A stretch of 64,000 nt of DNA from positions 186,001 to 250,000 of the forward strand of contig NZ_JAAXPG010000002.1 of assembly GCF_012396365.1 (NCBI RefSeq). Direction: 5' to 3'. Made by a program: the position numbers and the translations under genes. This stretch comes from Nocardiopsis alborubida. GTDB taxonomy: Bacteria; Actinomycetota; Actinomycetes; Streptosporangiales; Streptosporangiaceae. This document shows, piece after piece, positions 42,790 through 51,363 of the stretch. The notes beneath the pieces were generated by a model. That model was not told where the DNA came from, ran no database searches, and saw nothing but the letters and a program-made list of their open reading frames with translations. Position 1 is the stretch's first letter. Each line of letters begins with the position of its first letter.

Positions 42790-42875
42790 GAGCGCGTGCA
42801 CCAGGTGACCTCTTTGGGATAGCGCTTGAGGTAGGTGGCCAGCGTGGTCGAGATGTGGGCGTCAGTGATCGCCAC
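42790..42875 (-). pseudogene. NUDIX hydrolase N-terminal fragment
   Basis: From ATG 42875 the minus strand reads MAITDAHISTTLATYLKRYP then KEVTW, resembling the first 25 residues of a common actinobacterial NUDIX protein. It then diverges into sequence antisense to the FxLD operon end; no NUDIX box follows. The rest of the gap 42697-43121 holds no supportable gene. A longer minus-strand frame ending REPSTMKNMAFGLVRR at 42879 may be another scrap. Confidence 0.4.
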
Positions 42876-43121
42876 CGGTCACCTCCGCACCAGCCCGAAG
42901 GCCATGTTCTTCATGGTCGACGGCTCGCGGACGAGGGAGAGCAAGGGGCACGGGTTGGCTCCAGAAGGTGTACAGCTGCTCGACGCGGGCTCGCAGCTTA
43001 CAAGCGGTACCTGGTCAGCGTGTGTACTACGCGGCACAGTCTTGATCTGAGGGCAGGACCGGTTGCGATGAGCTGGCGCTGTGAGCGGATGAGAGCGCAG
43101 ATCGACAGGCAGGAGGTTGCT

Positions 43122-43382
43122 GTGTTCACCCACCAGCCCACTACCCCGACTCCAAACCTGACCCGGTTGGAGAACCCTGGCTTTCGCGGTTTCCGCGCCA
43201 CCGATCCCGCCGAGCAGCACGTCCACGGCGCATACGGCCGTCGCGCCGCCGATGATCCACACCTGGTGGCCGTCGACATTCTCGGGCTGGGTCCACAGCA
43301 GGTGCACCAGGTCGTCCTTCGCGCGCTCGCTGACCACGTCTCGAAACCCACCTCGGCCGAACACAGTTCCCTGATGCAGTAG
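43122..43382 (+). CDS. hypothetical small protein
   Basis: An 86-residue protein beginning with Thr/Pro-rich sequence (VFTHQPTTPTPNLTRLENPG) and ending in a helix (QQVHQVVLRALADHVSKPTS). An ideal AGGAGG lies 5 nt before GTG 43122. It precedes a kinase gene and a decayed radical SAM gene. It could be a small partner or a peptide substrate, but it has no recognisable RiPP motif. Confidence 0.5.
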   Translation: MFTHQPTTPTPNLTRLENPGFRGFRATDPAEQHVHGAYGRRAADDPHLVAVDILGLGPQQVHQVVLRALADHVSKPTSAEHSSLMQ

Positions 43383-43434
43383 AGCGGTCAGTCTGTCCAT
43401 CACGCCGATCACCAGAGTTCAGGAAGTACTGCGC

Positions 43435-44388
43435 ATGCGTCCCACGCGCCTCGCCCCGCCCGCTGCTCTTCTCGCCGAGCTGCGCGACGCCCGCACCACA
43501 AGCCAGACCCGTCTTGAGGACGTGTTGGAGAGCCATGGCCTGCGTCTGCTTACCGGAGGCTTCCAGAACAGCGTCTACGCCTGGGAGGATCCCGATCGCG
43601 GGCCCATCTGCATCAAGCTCTACGCCAAGGGCCACCACCGCCGCCGCGTCGAGCGCGAGTGGGCAGCCCTAACCCTGCTCGCCGAACACGGGGTTGACGG
43701 CGTCCCTCGCCCGCTGTGGCTCGACGACGACAGCGTTCCTGCCATCGGTATGAGCTTGCTGGCGGGCACGCCGCTCCTGGAGAGCGCCGACCGCGAAGCC
43801 GCCCTCAAAGGCCTGGCCCGCACCACGCGTCGCCTGCAGAATGTGCCCTTGTCCGGTCTGCTCGCCGACATCGAGCGCATCGACTCCGGCGCCCACTACC
43901 TGCTGCGCCTCACCAGCAGCTGGCCCGAACTCCTCGCAGACCACGAGAACGACCCTTTGACCTGTGACATGCGCGCCCTGCTTGAGGCCTGGCACGCCAG
44001 CGGTGACGCCGAACTCGTAAGGGAGAACGCGGCCCCCGCTGTGTTCTCCCGGGGCGACTCCAACCTCCTCAACTGGCTCCGCGAGGGCGACAGCACCCCG
44101 TGCGTGGACTTCGAATACGCCGGGCACAGCAGTGGCTTCTTCGACGCCGCTGACCTGATCGAACACATCAGCGCCCGCGAGATCCCCGACAGCACCTGGA
44201 TCGCGCTCTTGCCCGATCTCGGAATCACTTCCGCCAACCGGCACCAGTTCCTCGCCGCCCAGCGCACCTGCGCCCTGCGTTGGCTCGCGATTCTGTGGAA
44301 GCAGCGCCATGCCCGCGCCGCCGAGTTCGCCACCCAGCACGCCCGCGTACGGCTCCTGCAGCTGCCCGACAACCCCTGGCGTGGCTGA
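43435..44388 (+). CDS. aminoglycoside-phosphotransferase-like kinase
   Basis: A 317-residue APH-fold kinase: FQNSVYAWEDPDRGPICIKL with the ATP-site Lys, catalytic loop VFSRGDSNLLNWL and metal site CVDFEYAG. AGGAAG lies just upstream of ATG 43435. It precedes the radical SAM pseudogene by about 100 bases on the same strand; this kinase-radical SAM order suggests the two were once an operon. Substrate unknown. Confidence 0.85.
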   Translation: MRPTRLAPPAALLAELRDARTTSQTRLEDVLESHGLRLLTGGFQNSVYAWEDPDRGPICIKLYAKGHHRRRVEREWAALTLLAEHGVDGVPRPLWLDDDSVPAIGMSLLAGTPLLESADREAALKGLARTTRRLQNVPLSGLLADIERIDSGAHYLLRLTSSWPELLADHENDPLTCDMRALLEAWHASGDAELVRENAAPAVFSRGDSNLLNWLREGDSTPCVDFEYAGHSSGFFDAADLIEHISAREIPDSTWIALLPDLGITSANRHQFLAAQRTCALRWLAILWKQRHARAAEFATQHARVRLLQLPDNPWRG

Positions 44389-44487
44389 CCCCCCTTTGCG
44401 GCCAGGCGTCACCACACCCCCTGGCCGCCACCGGCCGACGAGCAGCAGCGGCCGCGCCCGCGGCCGCCCGATCGTTTGAGGATGACC

Positions 44488-45168
44488 ATGACCCTGATGC
44501 CGCAGACCATCAGCCTGCTGTGGGCGCTGCGTTCCTACTGTGGCTCACACCAGTGCAAACCCTGCTACTTCACGTAGCTCGACGAGCAGCGCGTGGCCAA
44601 GACCCCCGGTCTGCTGTCGCACTTTTCGCCCCACGATCTGCCCACCAGGGAGGTGATGGCGTTTGCACGCACCCTGAAGGGATCGACCGTAGGTCGGGTC
44701 TTCGTCGCTGGCGGCGAGCCGTTGATGTGGCGGCTCGTCCTGGGTCTCATCGAGATCCTCAAGGACGGCGGGATCGAGGTCGTGGTGTGCACCAGCGGCG
44801 TGGCACTGAACCAGCCGGGCATGTCCGAGCGCCTGGTGGAGCTGGGAGTGAAGGGCGTCTCCGTGTCGCTGGACTCTACCGACCCCGACTACAACGACAC
44901 CTGGCGCCCGCCCCGCCGGGAAGGCGATGGTTGGGAAGGAGTCGTCCGCGGAATTACGACCCTGCTGGCTGCCCGCGGCTCCCCGGTCCCGGGTCGGCCT
45001 CTACACGGTCATCACCAAGCTCAACCTGTCGGATGTCACCGCCGTGCCCCAGCCGTCGGCTCGCGCAGCACCCTGGAGCCCTCGTCGGGGTTGGAGAAGA
45101 TCACTCAGGCCAAGCACGATCCCACAGTGCTCAGCCGTGCTGAGCTGGAGACCGCCCGGCAGCGCTGA
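44488..45168 (+). pseudogene. radical SAM enzyme, decayed
   Basis: The frame from ATG 44488 reads LLWALRSYCGSHQCKPCYFT and then meets TAG 44575-44577. Past it the same frame continues LDEQRVAKTPGLLSHFSPHD, RVFVAGGEPLMW (the GGEP motif), IEVVVCTSGVALNQ and VSVSLDSTDPDYND, all typical of a radical SAM barrel. Near 44980 homology shifts frame (RVGLYTVITKLNLSDV), then about 100 residues are missing before EKITQAKHDPTVLSRAELET. The cluster motif is CX4CX2C instead of CX3CX2C. Stop, frameshift and deletion together make it a pseudogene. Confidence 0.8.
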
Positions 45169-45246
45169 CCGGCCCTGGCCAGGGGCAGGACGTCGGGACG
45201 CAAGGTTTCACGGTGGTGCGGTCCCATGGAAGCGCATCTGGTTTCC

Positions 45247-45281
45247 AGGTGGGCCCTACTCCATCCGGGTGGGGCCCACCT
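45247..45281 (+). terminator. hairpin after the radical SAM pseudogene
   Basis: AGGTGGGCCC (45247-45256) and GGGCCCACCT (45272-45281), exact reverse complements with a 15-base loop. It lies between the convergent radical SAM relic and hisG. Confidence 0.65.
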
Positions 45282-45384
45282 GTGGGTTGGACTCTGGTCA
45301 CGGGTCCAGTGGCCCTGGGCGACGTCGACTACTACGACAACGATCCCCGCCGCTACCTACGCGGGCCCAGGGTCTAACACCTGT

Positions 45385-45413
45385 GGACTCACCCCATGGC
45401 CTGGGGCGAGTCC
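45385..45413 (-). terminator. hairpin after hisG
   Basis: GGACTCACCCCA (45385-45396) pairs with TGGGGCGAGTCC (45402-45413) with one mismatch and a 5-base loop. It starts 10 bases beyond the hisG stop on the minus strand. Confidence 0.7.
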
Positions 45414-45422
45414 AGGGAGGCT

Positions 45423-46280
45423 TCAGGCGCGGCACGCCCGGATCTGGGTCACCAGGATCGCGCGGGCGCCGACCTGTTCGAGCTGGTCCATGATGCTGTG
45501 CGCCTCAGCGGTGGGCACCATGACACGGACGGCCGCCCAGCCTTCGCGGTGCAGCGGAGAGATGGTCGGCCCCTCCTTACCGGAGGCGATCGCCACAGCC
45601 GCTTCCAAGTTGTTGGCCTCGATGTCGTAGTCGAGCAGCACGTAGTCGCGGGCGACCAGGACGCCGCCCAAGCGGCGCAGGAATCGCGTCGAGGCTTCGG
45701 TCTTGGTGTCGCTGCGGTCCTGGATGACGACGGCTTCGGAGCGCATGATGGGCTCGCCGATGATGCGCAGCCCCAGGTGGGCCAGGGTGGCGCCGGTTTC
45801 GACCACGTCCGCGATCACGTCGGCCACGCCCAGGCGCAGCGCGGTTTCCACCGCGCCGTCCAGGCGCACGATGCCTGCGGGGTCCACCCCGTGGTCGGCC
45901 AGGTGCTTGGCCACGACCGAGGGGTAGGACGTCGCGATGACCTTGCCGTGGAGGTCGTGCACGCCGCGGGCGGAGTCGGGGTCGCCGGCGAAGTGGAAGG
46001 TGGAGCGGGCAAAGCCCAATGCCAGGACTTCCTCGGCCGGGCCTGCGGAGTCGATAAGCAGGTCACGGCCGGTGATGCCCATGTCCAGCTTCCCCGAACC
46101 GACGTAGGTCGCGATGTCACGGGGACGCAGGTAGAAGAACTCGATGTTGTTCGCCTCATCGGTGACGACGAGTTCTTTGGAGTCGGTGCGCTGCAGGTAC
46201 CCGGCCTCATGGAGCATCGCGACCGCCTTGGCGTGCAGGGAGCCCTTGTTGGGGACGGCGACGCGGAGCATGGACGACAT
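45423..46280 (-). CDS. hisG: ATP phosphoribosyltransferase, long form
   Basis: A 285-residue HisG with the complete actinobacterial long-form layout: LRVAVPNKGSLHAKAVAMLH, ELVVTDEANNIEFFYLRPRD, GSGKLDMGITGRDLL, GVADVIADVVETGATLAHLG (PRPP-binding region), and the C-terminal regulatory domain PTISPLHREGWAAVRVMVPT. It condenses ATP with PRPP, normally the first step of histidine synthesis. No other his gene is nearby; it ends an operon with a glycosyltransferase, carbamoyltransferase, kinase-like and HD protein. HisG homologues open coformycin-type nucleoside pathways, so a specialised role is possible. Confidence 0.93.
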   Translation of the reverse strand: MSSMLRVAVPNKGSLHAKAVAMLHEAGYLQRTDSKELVVTDEANNIEFFYLRPRDIATYVGSGKLDMGITGRDLLIDSAGPAEEVLALGFARSTFHFAGDPDSARGVHDLHGKVIATSYPSVVAKHLADHGVDPAGIVRLDGAVETALRLGVADVIADVVETGATLAHLGLRIIGEPIMRSEAVVIQDRSDTKTEASTRFLRRLGGVLVARDYVLLDYDIEANNLEAAVAIASGKEGPTISPLHREGWAAVRVMVPTAEAHSIMDQLEQVGARAILVTQIRACRA

Positions 46281-46348
46281 GGGTGCCTCTCGTGTGTGGG
46301 TGAACGCTGCCATGGTCTCAGGTCCAGACGTGGTCTGTGGGGTGTTTG

Positions 46349-47527
46349 CTACAGCCCGTGGGTGCGGGCATGGGAGTTGACCTGTGGTTCGGTCATGGTG
46401 GCGATGTGGTCCAGGACCGCGCGGGTGCGGTCCTGGCTGGTGGTGGCCTTGTGCCAGAGGTGGTGTGCGCTGGGGTTGAGCTGGCCGGGGTGGTGGTGCA
46501 GGTGCTCGAACAGGTGGGTGAGGGCTTGCCGGATGCGGGGGCGGTGGGTGCGGCGCTGGGGTGGGCGCAGCACGTGGTGCAAGGTGGCGGCCTTGACCCA
46601 GGCCACTTCGGCGTGAGCGCGAGGATCGACCCGGATGCGGGCGTGGTGGCGGCGCACCGGTGTGCCTTGGGCGGTGGTGGCCTGGAGCCAGCGTGTGGTG
46701 AGGGTGCGCGTCAGTGCGCACAGCGCCTCCCGCGCCCGGGGGGTGGCGTCGACTTCTTCCTCGGCCAGGGCCGCGAACTCCTGCAGTTGCAGGAGTTCGC
46801 GGGCAGCTTGGTCGATGTGTTCCGCAGGCTGTGTGCTCAGACATTCGGCGGCCAGGTAGCTGAGAAAGCGGCGGTGAGCGTTCTCGGTGAGGGTGCGCGG
46901 GCGCAGCAGGCGGGCGCGCACGCCATCTTCGAGGTCGCCGGTGGCGTTGGCGATATCGTCGGCCCAGTCCATGATCTGCGCTTCGGCGCTGACCGCGCCC
47001 TGGGGAGCGCCGTGGCGGGCCCAGGCGAAGGCGTCGGCGTCCTGGGGGAAGACCCCGAACTTGTGGCGGCCCTCCTGGCGGGGCCAGGGGTACTTGCAGG
47101 CGGCGTCGATGGTGGCGCGGGTCAGGTTCAGCCCCGAGCTGTGGCCGACCGGTTCCAGGCGGGTGAGGACGCGCAAGGTCTGGGCGTTGGCCTCGAACCC
47201 GCCCGCGGTCTGGCCCAACGCGTCCAGAACGCTTTCGCCGTAGTGGCCAAAGGGTGGATGTCCCAGGTCGTGGGCGAGCCCGGCGGTTTCGACCAGGCGA
47301 ACATGGGCGCCCACACGCTGGGCGATCCGCCCTGCGATACAGGCCACCTCCAGCGAGTGCGTCAGGCGGGTGCGGGGGGTGGTGGCGTCCTCCTCCAGGT
47401 GCAGGGACTGGGATACACCGCCCAGGCGGCGCAGCGCCGCAGAGCGCAGCACGCGGGAGTAGTCCTCTTCGAGAGGGTCGTGGTCGCCCGCGGTAGGGGT
47501 GCGGCGTTGCAGGTCGCGCTCGTTCAC
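46349..47527 (-). CDS. HD-domain dNTP triphosphohydrolase-like protein
   Basis: A 392-residue dGTPase-like HD protein. It begins VNERDLQRRTPTAGDHDPLE, with the family's RSAALRRLGGVSQSL; the HD metal site is TRLTHSLEVACIAGR (first His), then GLAHDLGHPPFGHYGE (HD), and MDWADDIANATGDLED (distal Asp). Known members cleave dNTPs to nucleoside and triphosphate. GTG 47527 overlaps the kinase-like gene stop by GTGA. hisG follows after 68 bases. Confidence 0.88.
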   Translation of the reverse strand: MNERDLQRRTPTAGDHDPLEEDYSRVLRSAALRRLGGVSQSLHLEEDATTPRTRLTHSLEVACIAGRIAQRVGAHVRLVETAGLAHDLGHPPFGHYGESVLDALGQTAGGFEANAQTLRVLTRLEPVGHSSGLNLTRATIDAACKYPWPRQEGRHKFGVFPQDADAFAWARHGAPQGAVSAEAQIMDWADDIANATGDLEDGVRARLLRPRTLTENAHRRFLSYLAAECLSTQPAEHIDQAARELLQLQEFAALAEEEVDATPRAREALCALTRTLTTRWLQATTAQGTPVRRHHARIRVDPRAHAEVAWVKAATLHHVLRPPQRRTHRPRIRQALTHLFEHLHHHPGQLNPSAHHLWHKATTSQDRTRAVLDHIATMTEPQVNSHARTHGL

Positions 47528-48240
47528 ACCTGCTCCCCTGCCGCCGTGCTGGCATCGAGCAGCGTGATGATGGACTCCTGACTCAAGTAGCGGCGGTAGA
47601 GGGCGTCGGCGCGCAGCTCGGTGCGTGTGCGCCCGACGAAGGCGGCCTCCAGGTACATCAGCCGCCGAAAGAAGCGCCCATGGACCCACCTGCGTTGGAT
47701 GTCCAGGCTCTGGCCCGGACCCAGCGCACGCAAGGCGCGGGTGTTGATCAGCCGGTTGGTGTCCACCAGCCGCACCCGCCCGGCGGTGTCGACCGCCAGG
47801 TTCAAGAAGCGGTCGTCGATGATGTCGGGCAACAGCACGTCCTGGTGGGCGACGCGCTCCAGCAGGCGGCGGGTGGTGGCGATGAACTCGGCCAGGTCGT
47901 GACGGGCCGAGGCGGGCAGTCGCTCGGCGCTCGTTCGGCCCAGGTTCCATTCGGCGCGCACCGGCACCCATTCCTTGACCAGCACCATCTGGCACAGCGG
48001 CGCGTCGGCGGCGGGGCGGATGAGGACTTGGTCGGGGATCAAGTTGGGGCAGGTGGGTGTGTAGGTGCGCATCAGGTAGGCGTATTCGGACTCCACCTTG
48101 TCCGGGGTGAGCTCGGGGGCTTGGGGCAGGAAGTACTGCACACAGAACCGCCCGCCGTGCGGTGGGCGGTAGACGCGGCTGTGCTCGCCGTCGCCGATCA
48201 GTTCGTACCCGGCGGGCGGCCGGGCGGGCAGAGTGTTCAC
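47524..48240 (-). CDS. kinase-fold-like protein
   Basis: A 238-residue protein with protein-kinase-like organisation: GYELIGDGEHSRVYRPPHGG (Gly-loop-like), FCVQYFL, QMVLVKEWVPVRAEW (hinge-like), IIDDRFLNLAVDTAGRVRLV then DTNRLI (catalytic loop and metal site). The catalytic Asp context differs from the usual HxDxxxxN, so activity is uncertain. It overlaps both neighbours by GTGA. Confidence 0.65.
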   Translation of the reverse strand: MNTLPARPPAGYELIGDGEHSRVYRPPHGGRFCVQYFLPQAPELTPDKVESEYAYLMRTYTPTCPNLIPDQVLIRPAADAPLCQMVLVKEWVPVRAEWNLGRTSAERLPASARHDLAEFIATTRRLLERVAHQDVLLPDIIDDRFLNLAVDTAGRVRLVDTNRLINTRALRALGPGQSLDIQRRWVHGRFFRRLMYLEAAFVGRTRTELRADALYRRYLSQESIITLLDASTAAGEQV

Positions 48241-49841
48241 GCCCTGTCCTCCAGTTCCACCAGCACCTGATCGGTGACCAGGGCGTGGGCGCCCAGGCGG
48301 TTGGCGCAGGCCAGAGCCTGGGCGGCGGTCTCGACCAGGGGTTCGCCGGGACCGTTGAAGCTGGTGTTGAGCAGCACCGGCGCGTGCCCACGTCCAGCGA
48401 GAACATCCAGGACCTCCCACACCAGGTCTTCGGCGCCCGGTTGGAGCTGTTGGGGGCGTGTGGTGCCGTCCTGGTGGCGCACCGCGGGCATCAGCGCGGC
48501 GCCGGTGTCGCTGAGGTGGGCGGCACCGAGCATGTAGCGGTGCAGGTGCGGTGAGGGCTCCCACCACCCGTGCTGGCCGTGGTGGGTGAGGGGGCCAAAG
48601 GGTCGCCACTGTTCGCGGCGTTTGAGCGTGTTCATGCGCTGGCGCATCCGCGCCTGGGTGGGCAGGGCGAGGAAGGAGCGGTGTCCCAGGGCGCGCGGGC
48701 CCACTTCGCTGCGGCCCCGGCACACCCCCACGATCTTGCCTTGCTGGAGCAGGTCGGCGATGTGGTCGGCGTCCACGTCGCGGACCCGGCCGCCGTCGAC
48801 ATCGGGCAAAGTTCCGGGGGTGCCGCCGGTGTAGGGGTCCATGACCTGGGGACGGGTGGGGGCAGCCAGGGTCCAGGCCGCTCCCAGGGCCACCCCGGCG
48901 TCGTGCGGTACCGGGGGCACGTACACCGGCCCGTCCAAGCGGCCGTTGGCGGCGCAGTTCAGGCCCACTCCCCCGGCGATGCACACGCGCTGCAGACCGC
49001 TCAGGGTGCGCGCCTGCTCGACCAGCCAGGCCAGGGTGTTTTCCACGGTGGTCTGGGCGGCGGCGGCCACCCGCACCGCACGCTCGTCCTGGGCCAGGCT
49101 GGCCGCGGGATGCTCGGGGCGGGCGGCGCCGGCGAAACGGGTGATGTGGTTGGCCCACCGGCCGCGGGTGGCCTCATAGTCCAAGGTGGGGTCATCGCCC
49201 AGGGCCGAGAGCAGGCCGTGCTCGCCCACACGGATCCACCCCGGGTCGGGGCGCTGGTCGGTGTAGGCGGCCAGGCCCATGGTCTTTCCGGCACCGCGTT
49301 TGCCCAACCCCAGCCAGCTGGAGGCGGCCTCGTACAGGTGGCCCAGGCTGGCCACCTGCGGCCACACTGCGATCTGGACTAGGGGGTGACCGCGCTGGGC
49401 TCGCCACAGCGACGTCGACTCGCTTTCGCCGTTGCCGTCGACCACCAGCACCGCGGCGGCCTCATCGCCGCTGGCGTGGAAGGCCGAGGCGGCGTGGGCC
49501 TGGTGGTGGGGCACACAGTGCAGGCTGGGCCGGTGGGGCAATCCCAGCGCGGCCAGGAAGTGGGCTGGGGAGGTGAATTCCCACCCCCGGCCAGCTGCGG
49601 CTGCCAGGCGCGGTTCGTCCCAGCCCACGGCCACCGCGTCGACTTGGTGGGCGTCGATGCCCGCGATGCGCAGGCAGGCGGCCACCGCCAGGGTGGGCAT
49701 GTGGGTGCCCACGGCGTGACGCATCCGGCTCAGGCGTTCCTCCTCGATGTAGGCCAGTACCGTGCCGGAGTCGTCGACCAGACAGGCCGCGGCGTCGTGG
49801 TAGGTGGCCGTACCGGCGTTGACGCCGAGGATGTAGGTCAT
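48237..49841 (-). CDS. NodU/CmcH-family carbamoyltransferase
   Basis: A 534-residue carbamoyltransferase. The Kae1-like N-domain has YILGVNAGTATYHDAAACLV, CVPHHQAHAASAFHASGDE with metal-binding His residues and VLVVDGNGESESTSLW. The C-domain (YrdC-like relative) has CRGRSEVGPRALGHRSFLAL and REQWRPFGP. Members use carbamoyl phosphate and ATP to carbamoylate hydroxyls of sugars, nucleosides or antibiotics (CmcH, TobZ, NodU). ATG 49841 shares its A with the glycosyltransferase stop (TGATG), so the substrate may be a glycosylated product. Confidence 0.93.
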   Translation of the reverse strand: MTYILGVNAGTATYHDAAACLVDDSGTVLAYIEEERLSRMRHAVGTHMPTLAVAACLRIAGIDAHQVDAVAVGWDEPRLAAAAGRGWEFTSPAHFLAALGLPHRPSLHCVPHHQAHAASAFHASGDEAAAVLVVDGNGESESTSLWRAQRGHPLVQIAVWPQVASLGHLYEAASSWLGLGKRGAGKTMGLAAYTDQRPDPGWIRVGEHGLLSALGDDPTLDYEATRGRWANHITRFAGAARPEHPAASLAQDERAVRVAAAAQTTVENTLAWLVEQARTLSGLQRVCIAGGVGLNCAANGRLDGPVYVPPVPHDAGVALGAAWTLAAPTRPQVMDPYTGGTPGTLPDVDGGRVRDVDADHIADLLQQGKIVGVCRGRSEVGPRALGHRSFLALPTQARMRQRMNTLKRREQWRPFGPLTHHGQHGWWEPSPHLHRYMLGAAHLSDTGAALMPAVRHQDGTTRPQQLQPGAEDLVWEVLDVLAGRGHAPVLLNTSFNGPGEPLVETAAQALACANRLGAHALVTDQVLVELEDRA

Positions 49842-51220
49842 CACAGGCTCGCTTTCACAGCGGCGGGGGTGCGAGACAGGACGTGGGCGTAGGCGGTGAA
49901 CATCCGCTCCAGCCCGAATGTCAGGGCCTTGGCGCGGCCCCCGTGGGACAGGCGCTGGTGCAGGGCCGGGTCGGACAGGACGCGGTGCAGGGCCTGGGCC
50001 AGAGCCGTGGGGTTGTGCGGAGGCACCAAAAGACCGCTGTGGCCGTGGTCGATGTACTCGGCCGGGCCGCCGTGGGCGGTGGTGATCACGGGCATCCCGG
50101 CGAGCATCGCTTCGATGTTGGTGTAGCCGAAGGGTTCGGGTTCGCGGCTGGGGTGAGCAGCCACATGCGCACCTGCGTAGCAGCTGACGACCTCCTGCGG
50201 GGTGAGGGCATCCAGCAACACCACACGCCCACCCAAGCCGCGCTGGGCGATCATCTGCTCCAGGTCGCGCTCGAAGTGAGGGGTGCGGGTGTCTACCAGC
50301 CCCGCTCCGTTGATGGCCACCACGGTGTTGTCCAGCTGGCCGCGGGTGTGCAACAGGTGGGCGGCCTCGATGAGGTCCTCGTGGCCCTTCCACGGCACCC
50401 GCCGGGCCGAGAGCAGCACCACCCGCGCTTGGGCGTCAAGGGTGTTGCGCTGTCGCACCTGCGAGAAGACGTCGTGGTGGCGTACGGCGTCGAGCTGGTG
50501 GAGGAAGCTGGTGGTGTCCATGCCGTTGAACACCGTGCGCACCGCGTCCGCCGCCACTCCGGCTGCGATCAGGGCGCGGCGGATCGTCTCGGAGACCGCG
50601 ATCAGCCGCACCTGGGCACGGGTGTGCTCCAGTCGCTGGGCCAGGTAGGTGAACCGGGCGTGCATCTGGGCCGCGTCGTGGATGACGCCGGTGATCTGCA
50701 GCCGCTCGACTCGCTTCGCGGGCAGGTGGGAGTGCTCCTCGGCCTTGAGCAGCGCGACCAGGGGGTTGATGTTTTGTACCAGCAGGTCGTCCACACCCGC
50801 GGACAGGACCTGGTCGGCGTATTGACGTGCCAGCTGTGACCAGACCGGGTTGGTGGCCTGGTCGATGAGGTCCTCATAAAAGTGCTGGACCCGGGCTGGG
50901 TCCTTACCGCCGGTCGCCGCATCGCCCAGGTACTGCGGGAAACCGGTGGCCACACCACGAAGGCGCACCAGGTGGCCTTCGGGGGTGCGCAACGTGCCCA
51001 GGTAGCCGGGGAGGTCCGCGCCGGTGCGGGTGATGGTCAGCTGTGTGGTGGGGTGCTGTTCGGCCAAGCCACGCAGGAGCTGGTGGGTGTGGTTGACCAG
51101 GCCGGTTTGCCGGGTGGGCTTGGGTTGCCCGGTCGCCGTCATCGTGCCGCGCACGTCGTAGGTCAACAGATGCAGCGCAGCGGGGAAGGCCTGGGACAGG
51201 CCGGGGGTATCGGAGTTCAC
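49841..51220 (-). CDS. family 4 glycosyltransferase
   Basis: A 459-residue GT-B glycosyltransferase. N-domain: LHLLTYDVRGTMTATGQPKP, TGLVNHTHQLLRGLAEQHPT. C-domain: RVVLLSARRVPWKGHEDLIE, VVAINGAGLVDT, and the nucleotide-sugar motif EPEPFGYTNIEAMLAGMPVI then GGPAEYIDHGHSGLLVPP (EX7E). GTG 51220 has GAGG upstream; the long upstream frame is shadow. It starts the five-gene operon and is divergent from an XRE regulator. Confidence 0.9.
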   Translation of the reverse strand: MNSDTPGLSQAFPAALHLLTYDVRGTMTATGQPKPTRQTGLVNHTHQLLRGLAEQHPTTQLTITRTGADLPGYLGTLRTPEGHLVRLRGVATGFPQYLGDAATGGKDPARVQHFYEDLIDQATNPVWSQLARQYADQVLSAGVDDLLVQNINPLVALLKAEEHSHLPAKRVERLQITGVIHDAAQMHARFTYLAQRLEHTRAQVRLIAVSETIRRALIAAGVAADAVRTVFNGMDTTSFLHQLDAVRHHDVFSQVRQRNTLDAQARVVLLSARRVPWKGHEDLIEAAHLLHTRGQLDNTVVAINGAGLVDTRTPHFERDLEQMIAQRGLGGRVVLLDALTPQEVVSCYAGAHVAAHPSREPEPFGYTNIEAMLAGMPVITTAHGGPAEYIDHGHSGLLVPPHNPTALAQALHRVLSDPALHQRLSHGGRAKALTFGLERMFTAYAHVLSRTPAAVKASL

Positions 51221-51306
51221 GGGGGTCCTCACACTCGCCAGAGGGTGATCACAGAACGTGAGAACAAGATTCGCCTCGCAGACGAAGGCAGTACCAGTGA
51301 CGTTCG

Positions 51307-51335
51307 CGGACGAACACGGACGTTGGTTGCGTCCG
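51307..51335. promoter_or_regulatory. CGGACG/CGTCCG half-sites in a divergent promoter
   Basis: CGGACG at 51307-51312 and 51317-51322 and CGTCCG at 51330-51335 form direct and inverted half-sites, the inner pair with a 7-base centre. They lie between the glycosyltransferase operon and the XRE gene, so they are a candidate operator. Confidence 0.4.
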
Positions 51336-51363
51336 CTGTCCGTCCCGGGGGAAGGAACGGGCC

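Noticed and set aside
42273-43121. Long frame leading into the 86-residue gene
   Set aside because: The upstream part is a shadow of the SpaB_C gene; the AGGAGG before GTG 43122 marks the real start.
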